Assembly (NCBI GenBank): GCA_020692325.1
Contig: JAIMKR010000014.1
Span: 1-64,000 of the forward strand
Reading direction: 5' to 3'
Source of the DNA: Desulfocurvus sp.
GTDB taxonomy: Bacteria; Desulfobacterota; Desulfovibrionia; Desulfovibrionales; Desulfovibrionaceae
Length of the DNA: 64,000 bases
Position 1 is the stretch's first letter. Each line of letters begins with the position of its first letter. The notes beneath the pieces were generated by a model, which made no database searches, was not told the origin of the DNA, and saw nothing but the letters and a program-made list of their open reading frames with translations. The position numbers were made by a program, and so were the translations under genes. This document shows, in pieces, positions 8,552 through 17,950 of this stretch.

Positions 8552-9445
8552 CTAATGCTTGCGCCGGCCCGCGTAGGCGGCTCCCGCGAAGGCCAGGGCG
8601 AAGGGGAGGCTCAACCAACCGAAGTCGCCGCCATAGCCTCTCCGGTTTTCGACCCGATAGCCGCCGGAATCCGTTTCCGCAGTGTTGCTCTTCTGAGCCT
8701 GGGCGGCGGCGCGGGCTTTTCTGGCATCAACGTCGGCCTTGACACGCTCCTTGAACTTTTCCAGCTCCCTGTGCAGATTGGGCAGGAGGTCCTCCATCGC
8801 CTTGTTGTATCCATCAAGACGTCCAGCGCGCGCCTGCTCGCTGAAGTTCGCGGAGGTGGCTCCTCCCTTGACCTGGCTGAGACCCGGAGCGCGGAAGAGA
8901 AGCTTGTGGCTTTGGACGTCGAAAACGGAAGCGTCGAGCATGGTCTGAATGTCGTACTGGTCGCCGTGAATGACGTAGGCCCCCACGACCGTCCAATACA
9001 AGACGGAGAGCATGTTGGAATCGCTGAACTGCACCTGATCGTAGGAGAGCAGCACGACGATTTCGACGCCGAACATGCGGGCGACCTGCTCCAGGTTGGT
9101 GAAGCCGCCCTTGGGCCGCAGGTACTGGGACGGGATGACCTCGATGGTTCCGATGTAGGGGATGCCGGAGAAGGACGCCTTCACGCGCTCCAGCAGGTGC
9201 TGTTTGTCGGTTTCCGGCAGTCCGGTGTCCCAACCGCCACCGGGAACGAAGGCGATGCCGACGCGCACGGGCGGGCGCAGGGTCGTGACCGAGGCTTGCA
9301 TTTGCGGCGCTTCCTTCGCATCCGGGTACAGGTAGTTGACGACGCTGCCCATATGGCTGTCCTGGCTGTGGTGATCCATGATCCCGCATCCGGCGAGCGA
9401 CAGGATGATCAGGCTGGACATCAAGAACGTGAAGAACGCTTTCAT
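8552..9445 (-). CDS. Rhombotarget-type lipoprotein with GlyGly-CTERM
   Basis: MKAFFTFLMSSLIILSLAGC lipobox at N-terminus; C-terminus ENRRGYGGDFGWLSLPFALAFAGAAYAGRRKH = GG + TM + basic tail. Confidence 0.75.
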   Translation of the reverse strand: MKAFFTFLMSSLIILSLAGCGIMDHHSQDSHMGSVVNYLYPDAKEAPQMQASVTTLRPPVRVGIAFVPGGGWDTGLPETDKQHLLERVKASFSGIPYIGTIEVIPSQYLRPKGGFTNLEQVARMFGVEIVVLLSYDQVQFSDSNMLSVLYWTVVGAYVIHGDQYDIQTMLDASVFDVQSHKLLFRAPGLSQVKGGATSANFSEQARAGRLDGYNKAMEDLLPNLHRELEKFKERVKADVDARKARAAAQAQKSNTAETDSGGYRVENRRGYGGDFGWLSLPFALAFAGAAYAGRRKH

Positions 9446-9626
9446 GGACACTCCTTTCCCGCGATGTTCCCTCATTTGAATTTGGCAGGACATGTCGCAT
9501 GCAACGTATGCCAGCCAGATTCTGCGGAAAGAAGTTGTTAGTGAATAATATGATAATGCGCAACAATATCGATGAAGCATATCCTTAAATGTTGTCAGCC
9601 AATAGAAAAGATGAACCTCGCCAGTC

Positions 9627-9656
9627 GCTGGCGTTCCTCAATTGGGGAACGCCAGC
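9627..9656. repeat. Perfect inverted repeat, 11-bp arms, 8-nt loop
   Basis: GCTGGCGTTCC tcaattgg GGAACGCCAGC. Confidence 0.8.
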
Positions 9657-9787
9657 AGCCAGTTCCAGCGGATAGGGATTGCGCCGTTGCTGTCCGCTTG
9701 GCGCGAGGGGCGGCATGGCGAGCGACGGATTTTCGCATTGTCGGGTAGCGGGGGGAGCTGGCGGCCGGTTCTCTCCCCGCGTGGAGT

Positions 9788-10723
9788 CTATTCCTCGTCC
9801 GGCGGGGTCACGCCCTCCTGGGCGAGCTTCTGATTCTTGGCGTAGGTGGCGGCGCTGATGCCGGCCACGCAGCCCTCGCCCACGGCCTTGGCCATTTGCA
9901 GCGGCGGACCGGTGATGTCGCCGGCGGCGAAAACACCAGGGGCGCTGGTGGCCTGCTTCTTGTCCGTCTGGATGTACTTCATGGTGTCGTCGAGGGTGAG
10001 CCCGAGGGCCGCGGCGAGTTCGAGCACGCCCTTGGCGCCGAGTTCGATGAACACGCCGGCCACGGCGAGGCGCGTCCCGTTGGAGAGGGTGAGACCGGTG
10101 ACCTGCGTCGCGCCCTCGATGGCCTCGACCTTCGCGCCCTCGTGCAGAATGACGCCGCTGTTCACGAGCTTGTCGCGCAGGGTGGGGGAGACCTCCAGCT
10201 TTTGGGCGACGAGGTGGACGGTCCGGGCCAGACCGAGCAGGGTGAGCGCCCCGCCGGCCGCGGCGCTCTGTCCTCCGACCACGGCCACGTCCTCGCCACG
10301 GAAGAACCCGCCGTCGCAGTCCACGCAGTAGGACACGCCGCGCCCCAGCAGCTCCTTTTCGCCGGGCGCGCCCAGGCGGTTGCGGGTGGTGCCGGTGGCG
10401 ATGACCAGACTGCGGGCGCAGACGTGGCGGCCGCTTTCGGTCTCGATGCCGAGGCACAGGCCGTTCGGGGCGATGGAGAGGGCGTCCTCCTCCAGAATCT
10501 CCGCGCCGAAGCTCCTGGCCTGCTCCAGGCCCGTGGCGAGCATCTGTTCTCCGGTGGTCCTGACTAGGCCGAGGAAGTTCTCCACGTGGGCCCAGGCGAG
10601 ACTGCTCTTGCCCACGCGGCCGAGAATGAGCACGCGGGTCTTTTTGCGTGAGGCGTGAATCGCGGCCTGTAACCCGGCGGGTCCGCTGCCGAGGATGACG
10701 ACGTCGTAGATGGGCTTGTCCAT
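9788..10723 (-). CDS. Thioredoxin reductase-like FAD-dependent oxidoreductase
   Basis: DVVILGSGPAGLQAAIHASR, SYCVDCDGGFF redox-active CxxC, GVFAAGDITGPPLQMAKAVGEG. Confidence 0.82.
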   Translation of the reverse strand: MDKPIYDVVILGSGPAGLQAAIHASRKKTRVLILGRVGKSSLAWAHVENFLGLVRTTGEQMLATGLEQARSFGAEILEEDALSIAPNGLCLGIETESGRHVCARSLVIATGTTRNRLGAPGEKELLGRGVSYCVDCDGGFFRGEDVAVVGGQSAAAGGALTLLGLARTVHLVAQKLEVSPTLRDKLVNSGVILHEGAKVEAIEGATQVTGLTLSNGTRLAVAGVFIELGAKGVLELAAALGLTLDDTMKYIQTDKKQATSAPGVFAAGDITGPPLQMAKAVGEGCVAGISAATYAKNQKLAQEGVTPPDEE

Positions 10724-10764
10724 GGCGGCTCCTTTGACGCGCATGTGCGCGCCGGAACCGTCAG

Positions 10765-11550
10765 TTAAGCACGTCCGGCGCGCTCGGCAAGGTCGATGGA
10801 GATTTGTTCGCGCAGGCGGGAGATGCCGGCGTCGACGGGCAGGGAGGCGAACATGGTCGCCAGATGCCCGCTTCGCGCCAGCAGGCGGAAGGAAGTCGCG
10901 GTGTTGAGGTCGTAAAGCCAGCCGATCATCATGATCTTGAAGTCGTTGACGTAGACGAGATCATCATAGTCGCCGGGCAGACGGCGCATGACGGTATCGA
11001 GGACGGCGGGCGTGTAGCGGGCCGGATCGTCCTTCACGTGGAGTGTGACCTCGGGATGCTCCCGCGGCGGCGCGGAGAAGTGATCGACCATGATCTTGAA
11101 GATGTCGAGCTTGTCGCTGTCGCGCACGAGCCGGGCCACGGCGTCGATTTCGCGGTTGCGCAGGACCGGCAGGGTGCGTTTGTTGTGCAGGTACACCGCG
11201 CCCAGCACGATGCGCCGGATGTCGTTCGGCGCGCCTTCGAGCAGGCGGACGCGCAGGGCGTGGCGCACGCTCAAAAGCGCGTGGTTGGCGGACTGGGCGT
11301 CGCGGAAGGTGCGGAACATCTCGTACTGCGGAAAACGCCCCACATCGTGGAGCAGGGCGGCGAGCCGGCCGGCCAGGGTCAGACGCTCGGAAAATCCATC
11401 GCCCGCGCAGATGGCCTCGGCGAGGCCGAGCACGCGCATGGTGTGGTCCAGCTTGAGCCTGTAGGCGAAGGCGTCGCCAGGGGCGGCGAGGTAGGGCGCG
11501 GCGAAGTCGCGGAAACGCGCGGCCACGATCGCCACGATATCGTCGTTCAT
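10765..11550 (-). CDS. HD domain-containing protein
   Basis: LDHTMRVLGLA...LAGRLAALLHDVGRFPQY...DSDKLDIFK HD-type motif. Confidence 0.8.
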   Translation of the reverse strand: MNDDIVAIVAARFRDFAAPYLAAPGDAFAYRLKLDHTMRVLGLAEAICAGDGFSERLTLAGRLAALLHDVGRFPQYEMFRTFRDAQSANHALLSVRHALRVRLLEGAPNDIRRIVLGAVYLHNKRTLPVLRNREIDAVARLVRDSDKLDIFKIMVDHFSAPPREHPEVTLHVKDDPARYTPAVLDTVMRRLPGDYDDLVYVNDFKIMMIGWLYDLNTATSFRLLARSGHLATMFASLPVDAGISRLREQISIDLAERAGRA

Positions 11551-11891
11551 CTGTCGAGCTCCCGCAGCTGGATCTTGTAGTCGATCTCGTCGATGCGCCC
11601 GGCGCTGTAGGCGGCCTCGAGCTCGGCGCGGGCCTTGCGGCGCGTTTCCTCCGCCTCGCGGTCCATCTCGTGGTCGCGCCAGATGCCGCGCGGGCCGTAA
11701 AGCAGGCGCAGAAACAGGCAGATCAGGCCGAGGACGACGGCGGAGAAGCCGAACGTTGCCAGCGTGGACTCCCAGTCCCCGCCGAAGCCGGAGTGGAAGG
11801 GCCAGCCGGCCCAGTTGGTCGGAATGGAATCGCTCTGCGCGGCGGGGCCGAAGGCCGGAAACAGCAGGCCGTAAACGATCGATTGAAGCAT
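11547..11891 (-). CDS. Small membrane protein of unknown function
   Basis: MLQSIVYGLLFPAFG...FSAVVLGLICLFLRLLYGPRGIW; overlaps the downstream HD gene start by 4 bp. Confidence 0.6.
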   Translation of the reverse strand: MLQSIVYGLLFPAFGPAAQSDSIPTNWAGWPFHSGFGGDWESTLATFGFSAVVLGLICLFLRLLYGPRGIWRDHEMDREAEETRRKARAELEAAYSAGRIDEIDYKIQLRELDR

Positions 11892-12032
11892 ACGCGCCTC
11901 CAGGGCGTGAGATGGGGAGGGGGCGAGCCCCGGGCGGGATAAATATGTCGTGCGCGGATGGGATGCAAGCGTGACGGGGCGATTGTCTCTTGCCGCGAGA
12001 TCGGGTAAGAGAGCGGCTTGGAGGGAGTCGAT

Positions 12033-12428
12033 ATGCGCATACTCATCGCCGAGGACGACGCCACGAGCGCGCAGTACATGTCTGGCATGCTTGCCCGGTT
12101 TGGCGAGTGCCAGGTGACTGCGGATGGAGAGGCGGCCCTCGTCGCCTATCATGCCGCCAAGGCCGAGGAACGCCCGTTCGACTTCATATGTCTGGACATC
12201 ATGATGCCCAGACGGGACGGGCAGGAGGTGCTCGAGATCATCCGGGCCGAGGAGGCCGCGGAGGGCATCGAGCCAGCCCGGGGCGTCAAAATCATCATGA
12301 CCACCGCCCTCGGCGACGTGCGCTCCGTCATGGACGCGTATAAGGGCGGGGCCACGGCCTATGTGACGAAACCCATCTTGACCGAGCGTCTGTACGAAAC
12401 CATGTGCGGCCTCGGTTTCGAGGTCTAG
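12033..12428 (+). CDS. Single-domain response regulator
   Basis: MRILIAEDDATSAQYMSGML...DFICLDIMMPRRDGQEVL...AYVTKPI. Confidence 0.88.
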   Translation: MRILIAEDDATSAQYMSGMLARFGECQVTADGEAALVAYHAAKAEERPFDFICLDIMMPRRDGQEVLEIIRAEEAAEGIEPARGVKIIMTTALGDVRSVMDAYKGGATAYVTKPILTERLYETMCGLGFEV

Positions 12429-12443
12429 CGAGGACCACCGATC

Positions 12444-13493
12444 ATGAAGCACAGGATTCTTTGCGCAGTGCTGGCGGTAATGCTGGCGTGCGCCAGCGGC
12501 GCGGAGTTCGCCTTCGCCAAGCGTCTTGGCGGGGGCGGTTCGTTTGGCGGCAGAAGCACCTACAGTCGCAGCTACTCGCCGGGTCCGGCGGCGCCAGCGC
12601 CCTCGCCTTACGCGCCCAGTCGCTCCGGCTCCCTGGGCCAGGGGCAGAGCACGCCGGCTCCCATGCCGGGTCCCGTGCCGGGACAGAACCGGTCGGGCGG
12701 CATGTTCGGCCGTATGGGTTGGGGAATGGGCGGATTCTTGGCCGGCGGACTGCTCGGCAGCATGCTCTTCGGCCATGGTGTGGGCGCCACGGGCGGAGGC
12801 GGCATCGGTTTGCTGGACATCCTGCTCCTCGGGATCATCGCCTACTTCGCCGTGCGGCTTCTGCGCGGCCGCCAGGCGGCCAACCGCCGCGGCCCGGACC
12901 CGCGCGACCTGCGTCCCGATCCGCACGATAGCGCCGAGCAGAACTGGGACGCCCTGCGCACGCGGCGGCCGGAGGAGCGCCCGACTCAACCCACTCCGCC
13001 CCCCGAGCCTCCCGCGAACGACGCCCAGCCCGGACCCATCGGCGCCGCCGGCGGGACCACTGGCGGCTTCGGCGTGACGCCCGGCGAGCAGCAGGCCCCG
13101 GCCCAGCCCGCCGTGCCCGAGGGCTTCAGCATCCCGGACTTCCTGGAGGGCGCGAAGACTGTCTACGCCCGGTTGCAGCACTCCTGGGACCGCCGCGACC
13201 TGAACGACATCGCGCTGTTCACCACGCCGGAGGTGCTCACGGAGATCAAACGTCAGGCCGCAGCCGATCCCACGCCGTCCAAGACAGAGCTGCTGCTCGT
13301 CAACGCGCGCATGTTGGAGTTCCGTGAAGAGGATCGGGACACCATCGCCTCCGTGCTCTTCGACGTGCTGCTGCGTGAGGACGTGAGCCAGAGCCAGCCC
13401 AAGCAGATCCGCGAGGTCTGGCACTTCTCCCGGCCCACCGGCGATTTCGGGGCCAATTGGCGGCTCGAGGGCATTCAGCAGCTGGAAGCCTAG
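12444..13493 (+). CDS. Tim44-like domain membrane protein
   Basis: Signal/TM, G/S/P-rich segment, C-terminal region ...VYARLQHSWDRRDLNDIALFTTPEVLTEIKRQ...REVWHFSRP typical of bacterial Tim44-like proteins. Confidence 0.72.
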   Translation: MKHRILCAVLAVMLACASGAEFAFAKRLGGGGSFGGRSTYSRSYSPGPAAPAPSPYAPSRSGSLGQGQSTPAPMPGPVPGQNRSGGMFGRMGWGMGGFLAGGLLGSMLFGHGVGATGGGGIGLLDILLLGIIAYFAVRLLRGRQAANRRGPDPRDLRPDPHDSAEQNWDALRTRRPEERPTQPTPPPEPPANDAQPGPIGAAGGTTGGFGVTPGEQQAPAQPAVPEGFSIPDFLEGAKTVYARLQHSWDRRDLNDIALFTTPEVLTEIKRQAAADPTPSKTELLLVNARMLEFREEDRDTIASVLFDVLLREDVSQSQPKQIREVWHFSRPTGDFGANWRLEGIQQLEA

Positions 13494-13573
13494 GCCGTCC
13501 CGTCCAATCACGACACGAGAATCCGACGCCCGGGCGTTTCGCGCGTCCGGGCGTTTCGTCGCAAGGAGCGGAA

Positions 13574-15310
13574 ATGCTGCAGCTCAAGGATTGCTTCAAG
13601 GTCTACACCACCGATCAGGACAAGGCCGCTCCCCCGGCCGAGACCGTGGCCCGCGTCAAGGCGCGTCTGGAGGAGATCTGCCCCGGCGTGCTGGAGGAAA
13701 CCAGGCGCGTGGACACCGGCCGGCTGGGCATTCCCGTGTTCCTCAGCGTGTGCGGGCCGGCCGCGCGCGCGGTGATGCCCACACGCAAGCAGATGGGCAA
13801 GGGGGCGAGCCCGGCCCAGGCCGAGGCCTCGGCCCTCATGGAACTGGTGGAGCGCTACAGCTACTTCAGCTTCTGGGCCGACGACGCCAACTTCACCCAC
13901 ACCACCTGGAGCGAGGCCGAGCGTCTCTTCGGCGACGAACTGGTGGACATCGAGCGCATCCGGCAGTCCGTGGGAGACGACCTGACGCCGGAGAACGCGC
14001 GGCGGCTCATGGATCTGGTGCGCTGGCGCTTCTGCCCGGCTCTCGAGGTCGCCACGGGCAAGACGCGCGTCCTGCCCCTGGACTGGTTCAAAACGCTCAA
14101 CGAGTTCAACGGCTCCAGCGCCGGCAACACGCCGGAGGAATCCGTGCTGCAGGGCGCGTGCGAACTCGTGGAGCGCCACGTCTCGGCCATCATCGACCGC
14201 ACCTCGCCCACGCTGCCCACCATCCGGCAGGAAACGCTGCGGGACCCTGTGCTTCTCGATTTGTGCGAGCGCTTCCGCAAAAACGGCATAATGCTGCTGC
14301 TCAAGGATTTCTCGCTGGGAATGCCCGTGCCCACCGTGGCCGCGCTGGCCTTCGATCCCGGCACCTATCCGGGGCTGAGCGAGATCGTCTACACCGCCGG
14401 CACCTCGTCCAGTCCGGTCAAGGCGGCCGTGCGCGCGGTGACGGAGATCGCCCAGCTCGCCGGCGACTTCGAGACCGGCCGCGTGTACGAGGCCTCCGGA
14501 CTGCGCAAATTCACGGACCCCGGCCAGTTCGCCTGGCTCACCGAGGGACCGGAGGTCGATCTCGACTCCCTGCCGCGTGTGACCGACGACAACATCCGCG
14601 TGGAGGTGGCCCGGCTGGCCGACGGCCTGCTCGAGCGCGGGTACACGCTGTACACCGTGCCCACCACGCGGCCGGGGCTGAACGTGCCAGCCAACTACAA
14701 CCTTGTGCCGGGGTTCGACTTCCGCGAGCGCACGGCGCATCGCAGTCTGGGGCTTTTCGTCGGGCGCAAGCTGGCCGAGGAGGCTCCCGAAAAGGAGGCC
14801 GAGGCCGGGCTCGCCGTGCTGGCCCAGGTCGTTCCCGACGCGCACTACCTGCCGTTCTATCAGGCGTTGTTCGCCCTGCGCCGCGGCGACATCGACACCG
14901 CCGCCGAACGCTTCGCCGCCGCCGAACCCAGGCAGCCCGGCGCGGAGGAGCGGGCCCTGTGCGCCTTCTATCAGGCCTACGCGCTTTCGCAGCGGGATGA
15001 GTGGGCCGCTGCCGTGCCGCACCTGGACCGGGCCATCGGGCTGGACGCGGAGGTGAAGGAGTATTTCAATCTGCGCGGCGTCGCCCGGTTCAAGGCCGGC
15101 GATTACGCCTCGGCCAAGGAGGACTTCCACGCCGTGCTCGGCCTGGATAGCGGCTCCGCGCCGGATCTGGCCAATTTGGGCCTGTGCCACAAGTTTCTGG
15201 GTGAACGCACGGAGGCGCTGGAGTGTCTGTCCACCGCACTGGAGCTGGACCCGGGGCTGGAGTACGCCCGCACCCATCTGGAGGAGCTGCGCGCGGCCGG
15301 TGTGGAATAA
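13574..15310 (+). CDS. YcaO-like protein with C-terminal TPR region
   Basis: MGKGASPAQAEASALMELVERYSYFSFW, SSAGNTPEESVLQGACELVERH YcaO motifs; C-terminus carries TPR-like repeats (YFNLRGVARFKAGDYASAKEDFHAVLGLDSGSAPDLANLGLCHKFLGERTEALECLSTALELDPG). Confidence 0.85.
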   Translation: MLQLKDCFKVYTTDQDKAAPPAETVARVKARLEEICPGVLEETRRVDTGRLGIPVFLSVCGPAARAVMPTRKQMGKGASPAQAEASALMELVERYSYFSFWADDANFTHTTWSEAERLFGDELVDIERIRQSVGDDLTPENARRLMDLVRWRFCPALEVATGKTRVLPLDWFKTLNEFNGSSAGNTPEESVLQGACELVERHVSAIIDRTSPTLPTIRQETLRDPVLLDLCERFRKNGIMLLLKDFSLGMPVPTVAALAFDPGTYPGLSEIVYTAGTSSSPVKAAVRAVTEIAQLAGDFETGRVYEASGLRKFTDPGQFAWLTEGPEVDLDSLPRVTDDNIRVEVARLADGLLERGYTLYTVPTTRPGLNVPANYNLVPGFDFRERTAHRSLGLFVGRKLAEEAPEKEAEAGLAVLAQVVPDAHYLPFYQALFALRRGDIDTAAERFAAAEPRQPGAEERALCAFYQAYALSQRDEWAAAVPHLDRAIGLDAEVKEYFNLRGVARFKAGDYASAKEDFHAVLGLDSGSAPDLANLGLCHKFLGERTEALECLSTALELDPGLEYARTHLEELRAAGVE

Positions 15311-15347
15311 AATTCCTCCGTACAGGCGGATATACCGTCCGACCGTA

Positions 15348-15376
15348 TTGACCGGGGTTTGAAAATCATTTACTCT
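15348..15376 (+). promoter_or_regulatory. Possible sigma70-type promoter for dsrC
   Basis: TTGACC-17 bp-TACTCT, about 100 bp upstream of dsrC. Confidence 0.4.
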
Positions 15377-15472
15377 TGTCTCGACGCGCGGGGCCGAGCC
15401 TAGGCCTGTGCAAGCCAATCATGGAATCAAGCGGTTTAGGCTTTTCCATAAGATCCTAGAGGAGGACCACGA

Positions 15473-15790
15473 ATGGCTTTTATCGAGTTCAAAGGCAAAA
15501 AGTTCGAAGTGGACGAGGACGGTTTCCTGCTCAAATTTGAGGACTGGTGCCCCGAGTGGGTCGAGTACTGCAAAGAGAGCGAAGGCATCGCCACCATCAC
15601 TGAGAACCACCAGAAGGTGATCGATTTCTTGCAGGACTACTACAAGAAGAATGGTATCGCCCCGATGGTTCGCATCCTGTCCAAGGTCACCGGTTACAAG
15701 CTGAAGGAGATCTACGAGCTGTTCCCCTCCGGCCCTGGCAAGGGAGCCTGCAAAATGTCCGGCCTCCCCAAGCCCACCGGCTGCGTGTAG
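15473..15790 (+). CDS. dsrC: DsrC / TusE-family sulfur carrier
   Basis: Full length DsrC with C-terminal arm GKGACKMSGLPKPTGCV (two conserved cysteines, CysB and CysA). Confidence 0.93.
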   Translation: MAFIEFKGKKFEVDEDGFLLKFEDWCPEWVEYCKESEGIATITENHQKVIDFLQDYYKKNGIAPMVRILSKVTGYKLKEIYELFPSGPGKGACKMSGLPKPTGCV

Positions 15791-15815
15791 TTCTCAAACC
15801 GTTGCAAGACGCAAA

Positions 15816-15848
15816 GAGGCGGGAGCTTTCGGGTCCCCGCCTCTTTTT
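15816..15848 (+). terminator. Rho-independent terminator after dsrC
   Basis: gaggcggg agctttcgggtc cccgcctc ttttt. Confidence 0.85.
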
Positions 15849-15911
15849 CGGTCCACCGCCCGGCCGCGCCGTGGGGCGGACCGGACGTGGACGAAACCGC
15901 TCGCGGCGACT

Positions 15912-17189
15912 CTACTTTTCCGGCTCCACCATGCGGATGGCGCAGAACTTGCCGCACATGCCGCATTCCTTGCCGTGTTCCGAGCCCTTGGAGCGCTGGC
16001 GCACCAGACAGGGATCGAGCGCCGCGTCGGCCATGGCGGCCCAATCGAGCTTTTGCCGCGCTTGGCCCATGCGCTCCTCGCGCTCCACGGCCCAGGGGCG
16101 GCCGAGGGCGGTCTCGCCCGCCTGGGCGGCGATGCGTGAGGCCAGCACGCCCTCATGCACGTCGCGCGCGTCGGGCAGGCATAAATGCTCGGCGGGGGTG
16201 AGATAGCAGAGGAAGTCCGCGCCGTACTGGGCGGCCAGCGCGCCGCCGATGGCGCCGGCGATCTGGTCGCGGCCGGCGGCCACGTCCGTCACCAGCGGTC
16301 CGAGAACATACAATGGCGCGCCGAAGGTGGCGCGCTTGATGCCCTGGATCTGCGCCTGCACAAGATGCAGGGGCACATGGCCCGGCCCCTCGATCATGAC
16401 GCCGACGCCAGCGGCCCAGGCGCGTTTGGCCAGCACGCCCAGCGTCAGCACTTCCTCCCACTGGGCCGGGTCGCCGGCGTCGCAGCCGGCCCCGGGGCGC
16501 AGGCCGTCGCCCAGGCTGATGACCACGTTGTGTCGGCGGCAGATGTCGAGCAGGGCGTCGTAGTGGGTGAGCAGCGGATTTTCGAGCCCGGTGCGGCGCA
16601 TCCAGCGGGCCAGGATCGCCCCCCCGCGCGAGACGATGCCGAGGCGGCGCGTGCCGCTTTGCGCAAGCTCGGCCCCGCGCTTGGTCAGACCGCAGTGCAG
16701 GGTCATGAAGTCCACACCCTGTTCCGCCTGCTGCGCCACCTCGGCGAGCAGCTCGTCCGGTTCGAAGGCGGCGGGGTCGCGGCCGGCCTCGGTGCATTTC
16801 TGAGCCATGGCGTAGATGGGCACCGTGCCCAGGGGTAGGGGAGAGGCCTCGAGCATGCGCATGCGGATGGCGTCCAGGTCGCCGTGGGTGGAAAGGTCCA
16901 TGACGGCGTCGGCCCCGGCGTTCTCGGCCACTTGCAGCTTGTCCGCCTCACCGGCCGCGTCGCTGCTGACGGGCGAGGTGCCGATGTTGGCGTTGACCTT
17001 GACGCGCGCCGGCTGGCCGATGAGCGTGGCGCGCACGTTCCCGTGACGGGGATTGCCAAGCAGGGTGAGCGTGCCCAGGTCGATGCGGGCGCGGATGTCC
17101 GCCTCGCTCATGTGCTCGTATTCGCTCAGGCGCGGCAGGTGCTCCTCGAGGAGGGCCGCGAGAGCGGGATTCTTGTCGATGAGGGACAT
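15912..17189 (-). CDS. thiC: Phosphomethylpyrimidine synthase ThiC
   Basis: [26 protein letters not shown]-terminal [12 protein letters not shown] Fe-S motif; TPP riboswitch upstream. Confidence 0.93.
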   Translation of the reverse strand: MSLIDKNPALAALLEEHLPRLSEYEHMSEADIRARIDLGTLTLLGNPRHGNVRATLIGQPARVKVNANIGTSPVSSDAAGEADKLQVAENAGADAVMDLSTHGDLDAIRMRMLEASPLPLGTVPIYAMAQKCTEAGRDPAAFEPDELLAEVAQQAEQGVDFMTLHCGLTKRGAELAQSGTRRLGIVSRGGAILARWMRRTGLENPLLTHYDALLDICRRHNVVISLGDGLRPGAGCDAGDPAQWEEVLTLGVLAKRAWAAGVGVMIEGPGHVPLHLVQAQIQGIKRATFGAPLYVLGPLVTDVAAGRDQIAGAIGGALAAQYGADFLCYLTPAEHLCLPDARDVHEGVLASRIAAQAGETALGRPWAVEREERMGQARQKLDWAAMADAALDPCLVRQRSKGSEHGKECGMCGKFCAIRMVEPEK

Positions 17190-17257
17190 GGGCGCATACT
17201 CCTTGCCGCGGGGGCGGCGTTTGCCCGGGGCATGCGCGGGGAAGGCGCGACTCGTTG

Positions 17258-17350
17258 GTCCATTCCCTCCAACGGCATGCCCCGTATCAGGTTCCACGGT
17301 CGGCCCCGGCAGAGGCCCTCTCAGCCCGATTCCCCGGGCTCCCGTATGGG
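17258..17350 (-). promoter_or_regulatory. TPP (THI element) riboswitch upstream of thiC
   Basis: Minus strand reads ...GGGCTGAGAGGGCC...CGACC GTGGAACCTGATACGGGGCATGCCGTTGGAGGGAA, matching CUGAGA / GAACCUGAU / GGGA conserved segments. Confidence 0.88.
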
Positions 17351-17526
17351 TTCGTGCTGGCAATGAACGAGCTTTTCTGCTAGCCGTAAGGAATGCGGAA
17401 GTCAATCGGCCCGGTGTGATCGGACCGAATACGCCGCGAGAAAAACTCTCGACATGGTGCTTGCAATCCACAAACATCCGGCGTATACGGCCATTCTTCC
17501 TGCGAACAACGATTCACGGAGACACC

Positions 17527-17745
17527 ATGAAAAAAGATATCCATCCCGAATTGCACAAGGCCAAGGTTCATTGCAACTGCGGCTACGAGACCGAGATCCT
17601 GACCGTCAAAGGACAGGACGTGAGCGTCGAAATTTGCTCCAACTGCCACCCGTTTTACACCGGCAAGCAGCGTTTTGTGGACACGGCCGGCCGTATCGAC
17701 CGCTTCCGCAAGAAGTACGCGAACTTGGTCGACGCCAAGAAGTAG
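17527..17745 (+). CDS. rpmE: 50S ribosomal protein L31 (zinc-binding form)
   Basis: [26 protein letters not shown]...[25 protein letters not shown]. Confidence 0.95.
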   Translation: MKKDIHPELHKAKVHCNCGYETEILTVKGQDVSVEICSNCHPFYTGKQRFVDTAGRIDRFRKKYANLVDAKK

Positions 17746-17764
17746 CGTTCCGGAATGCATTCGG

Positions 17765-17806
17765 GAATGCCTCCGTTGGATCGCGCCAATGGAGGCATTC
17801 TTGTTT
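17765..17806 (+). terminator. Terminator after rpmE
   Basis: gaatgcctccgttgg atcgcg ccaatggaggcattc ttgttt. Confidence 0.7.
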
Positions 17807-17950
17807 CCCCCCGCCGCGTGCGCGGCGCGCCGGCCGCGCCGAACACGCCTCTTTGACATCCTCCCGGCCGGACATATCTTATAGTGATCAGCCGGGTGTT
17901 CCGGCGGTCATTCCAAATGGTCATGGCCCGTTTGACACGAGGGTATTCTC

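Noticed and set aside
11547-13511. 654-aa minus-strand ORF
   Set aside because: Only its last 114 codons (from 11891) look like a protein; the rest is antisense to the response regulator and Tim44-like genes.
13508-15418. 636-aa minus-strand ORF
   Set aside because: Antisense to the YcaO-TPR gene, no family motif.
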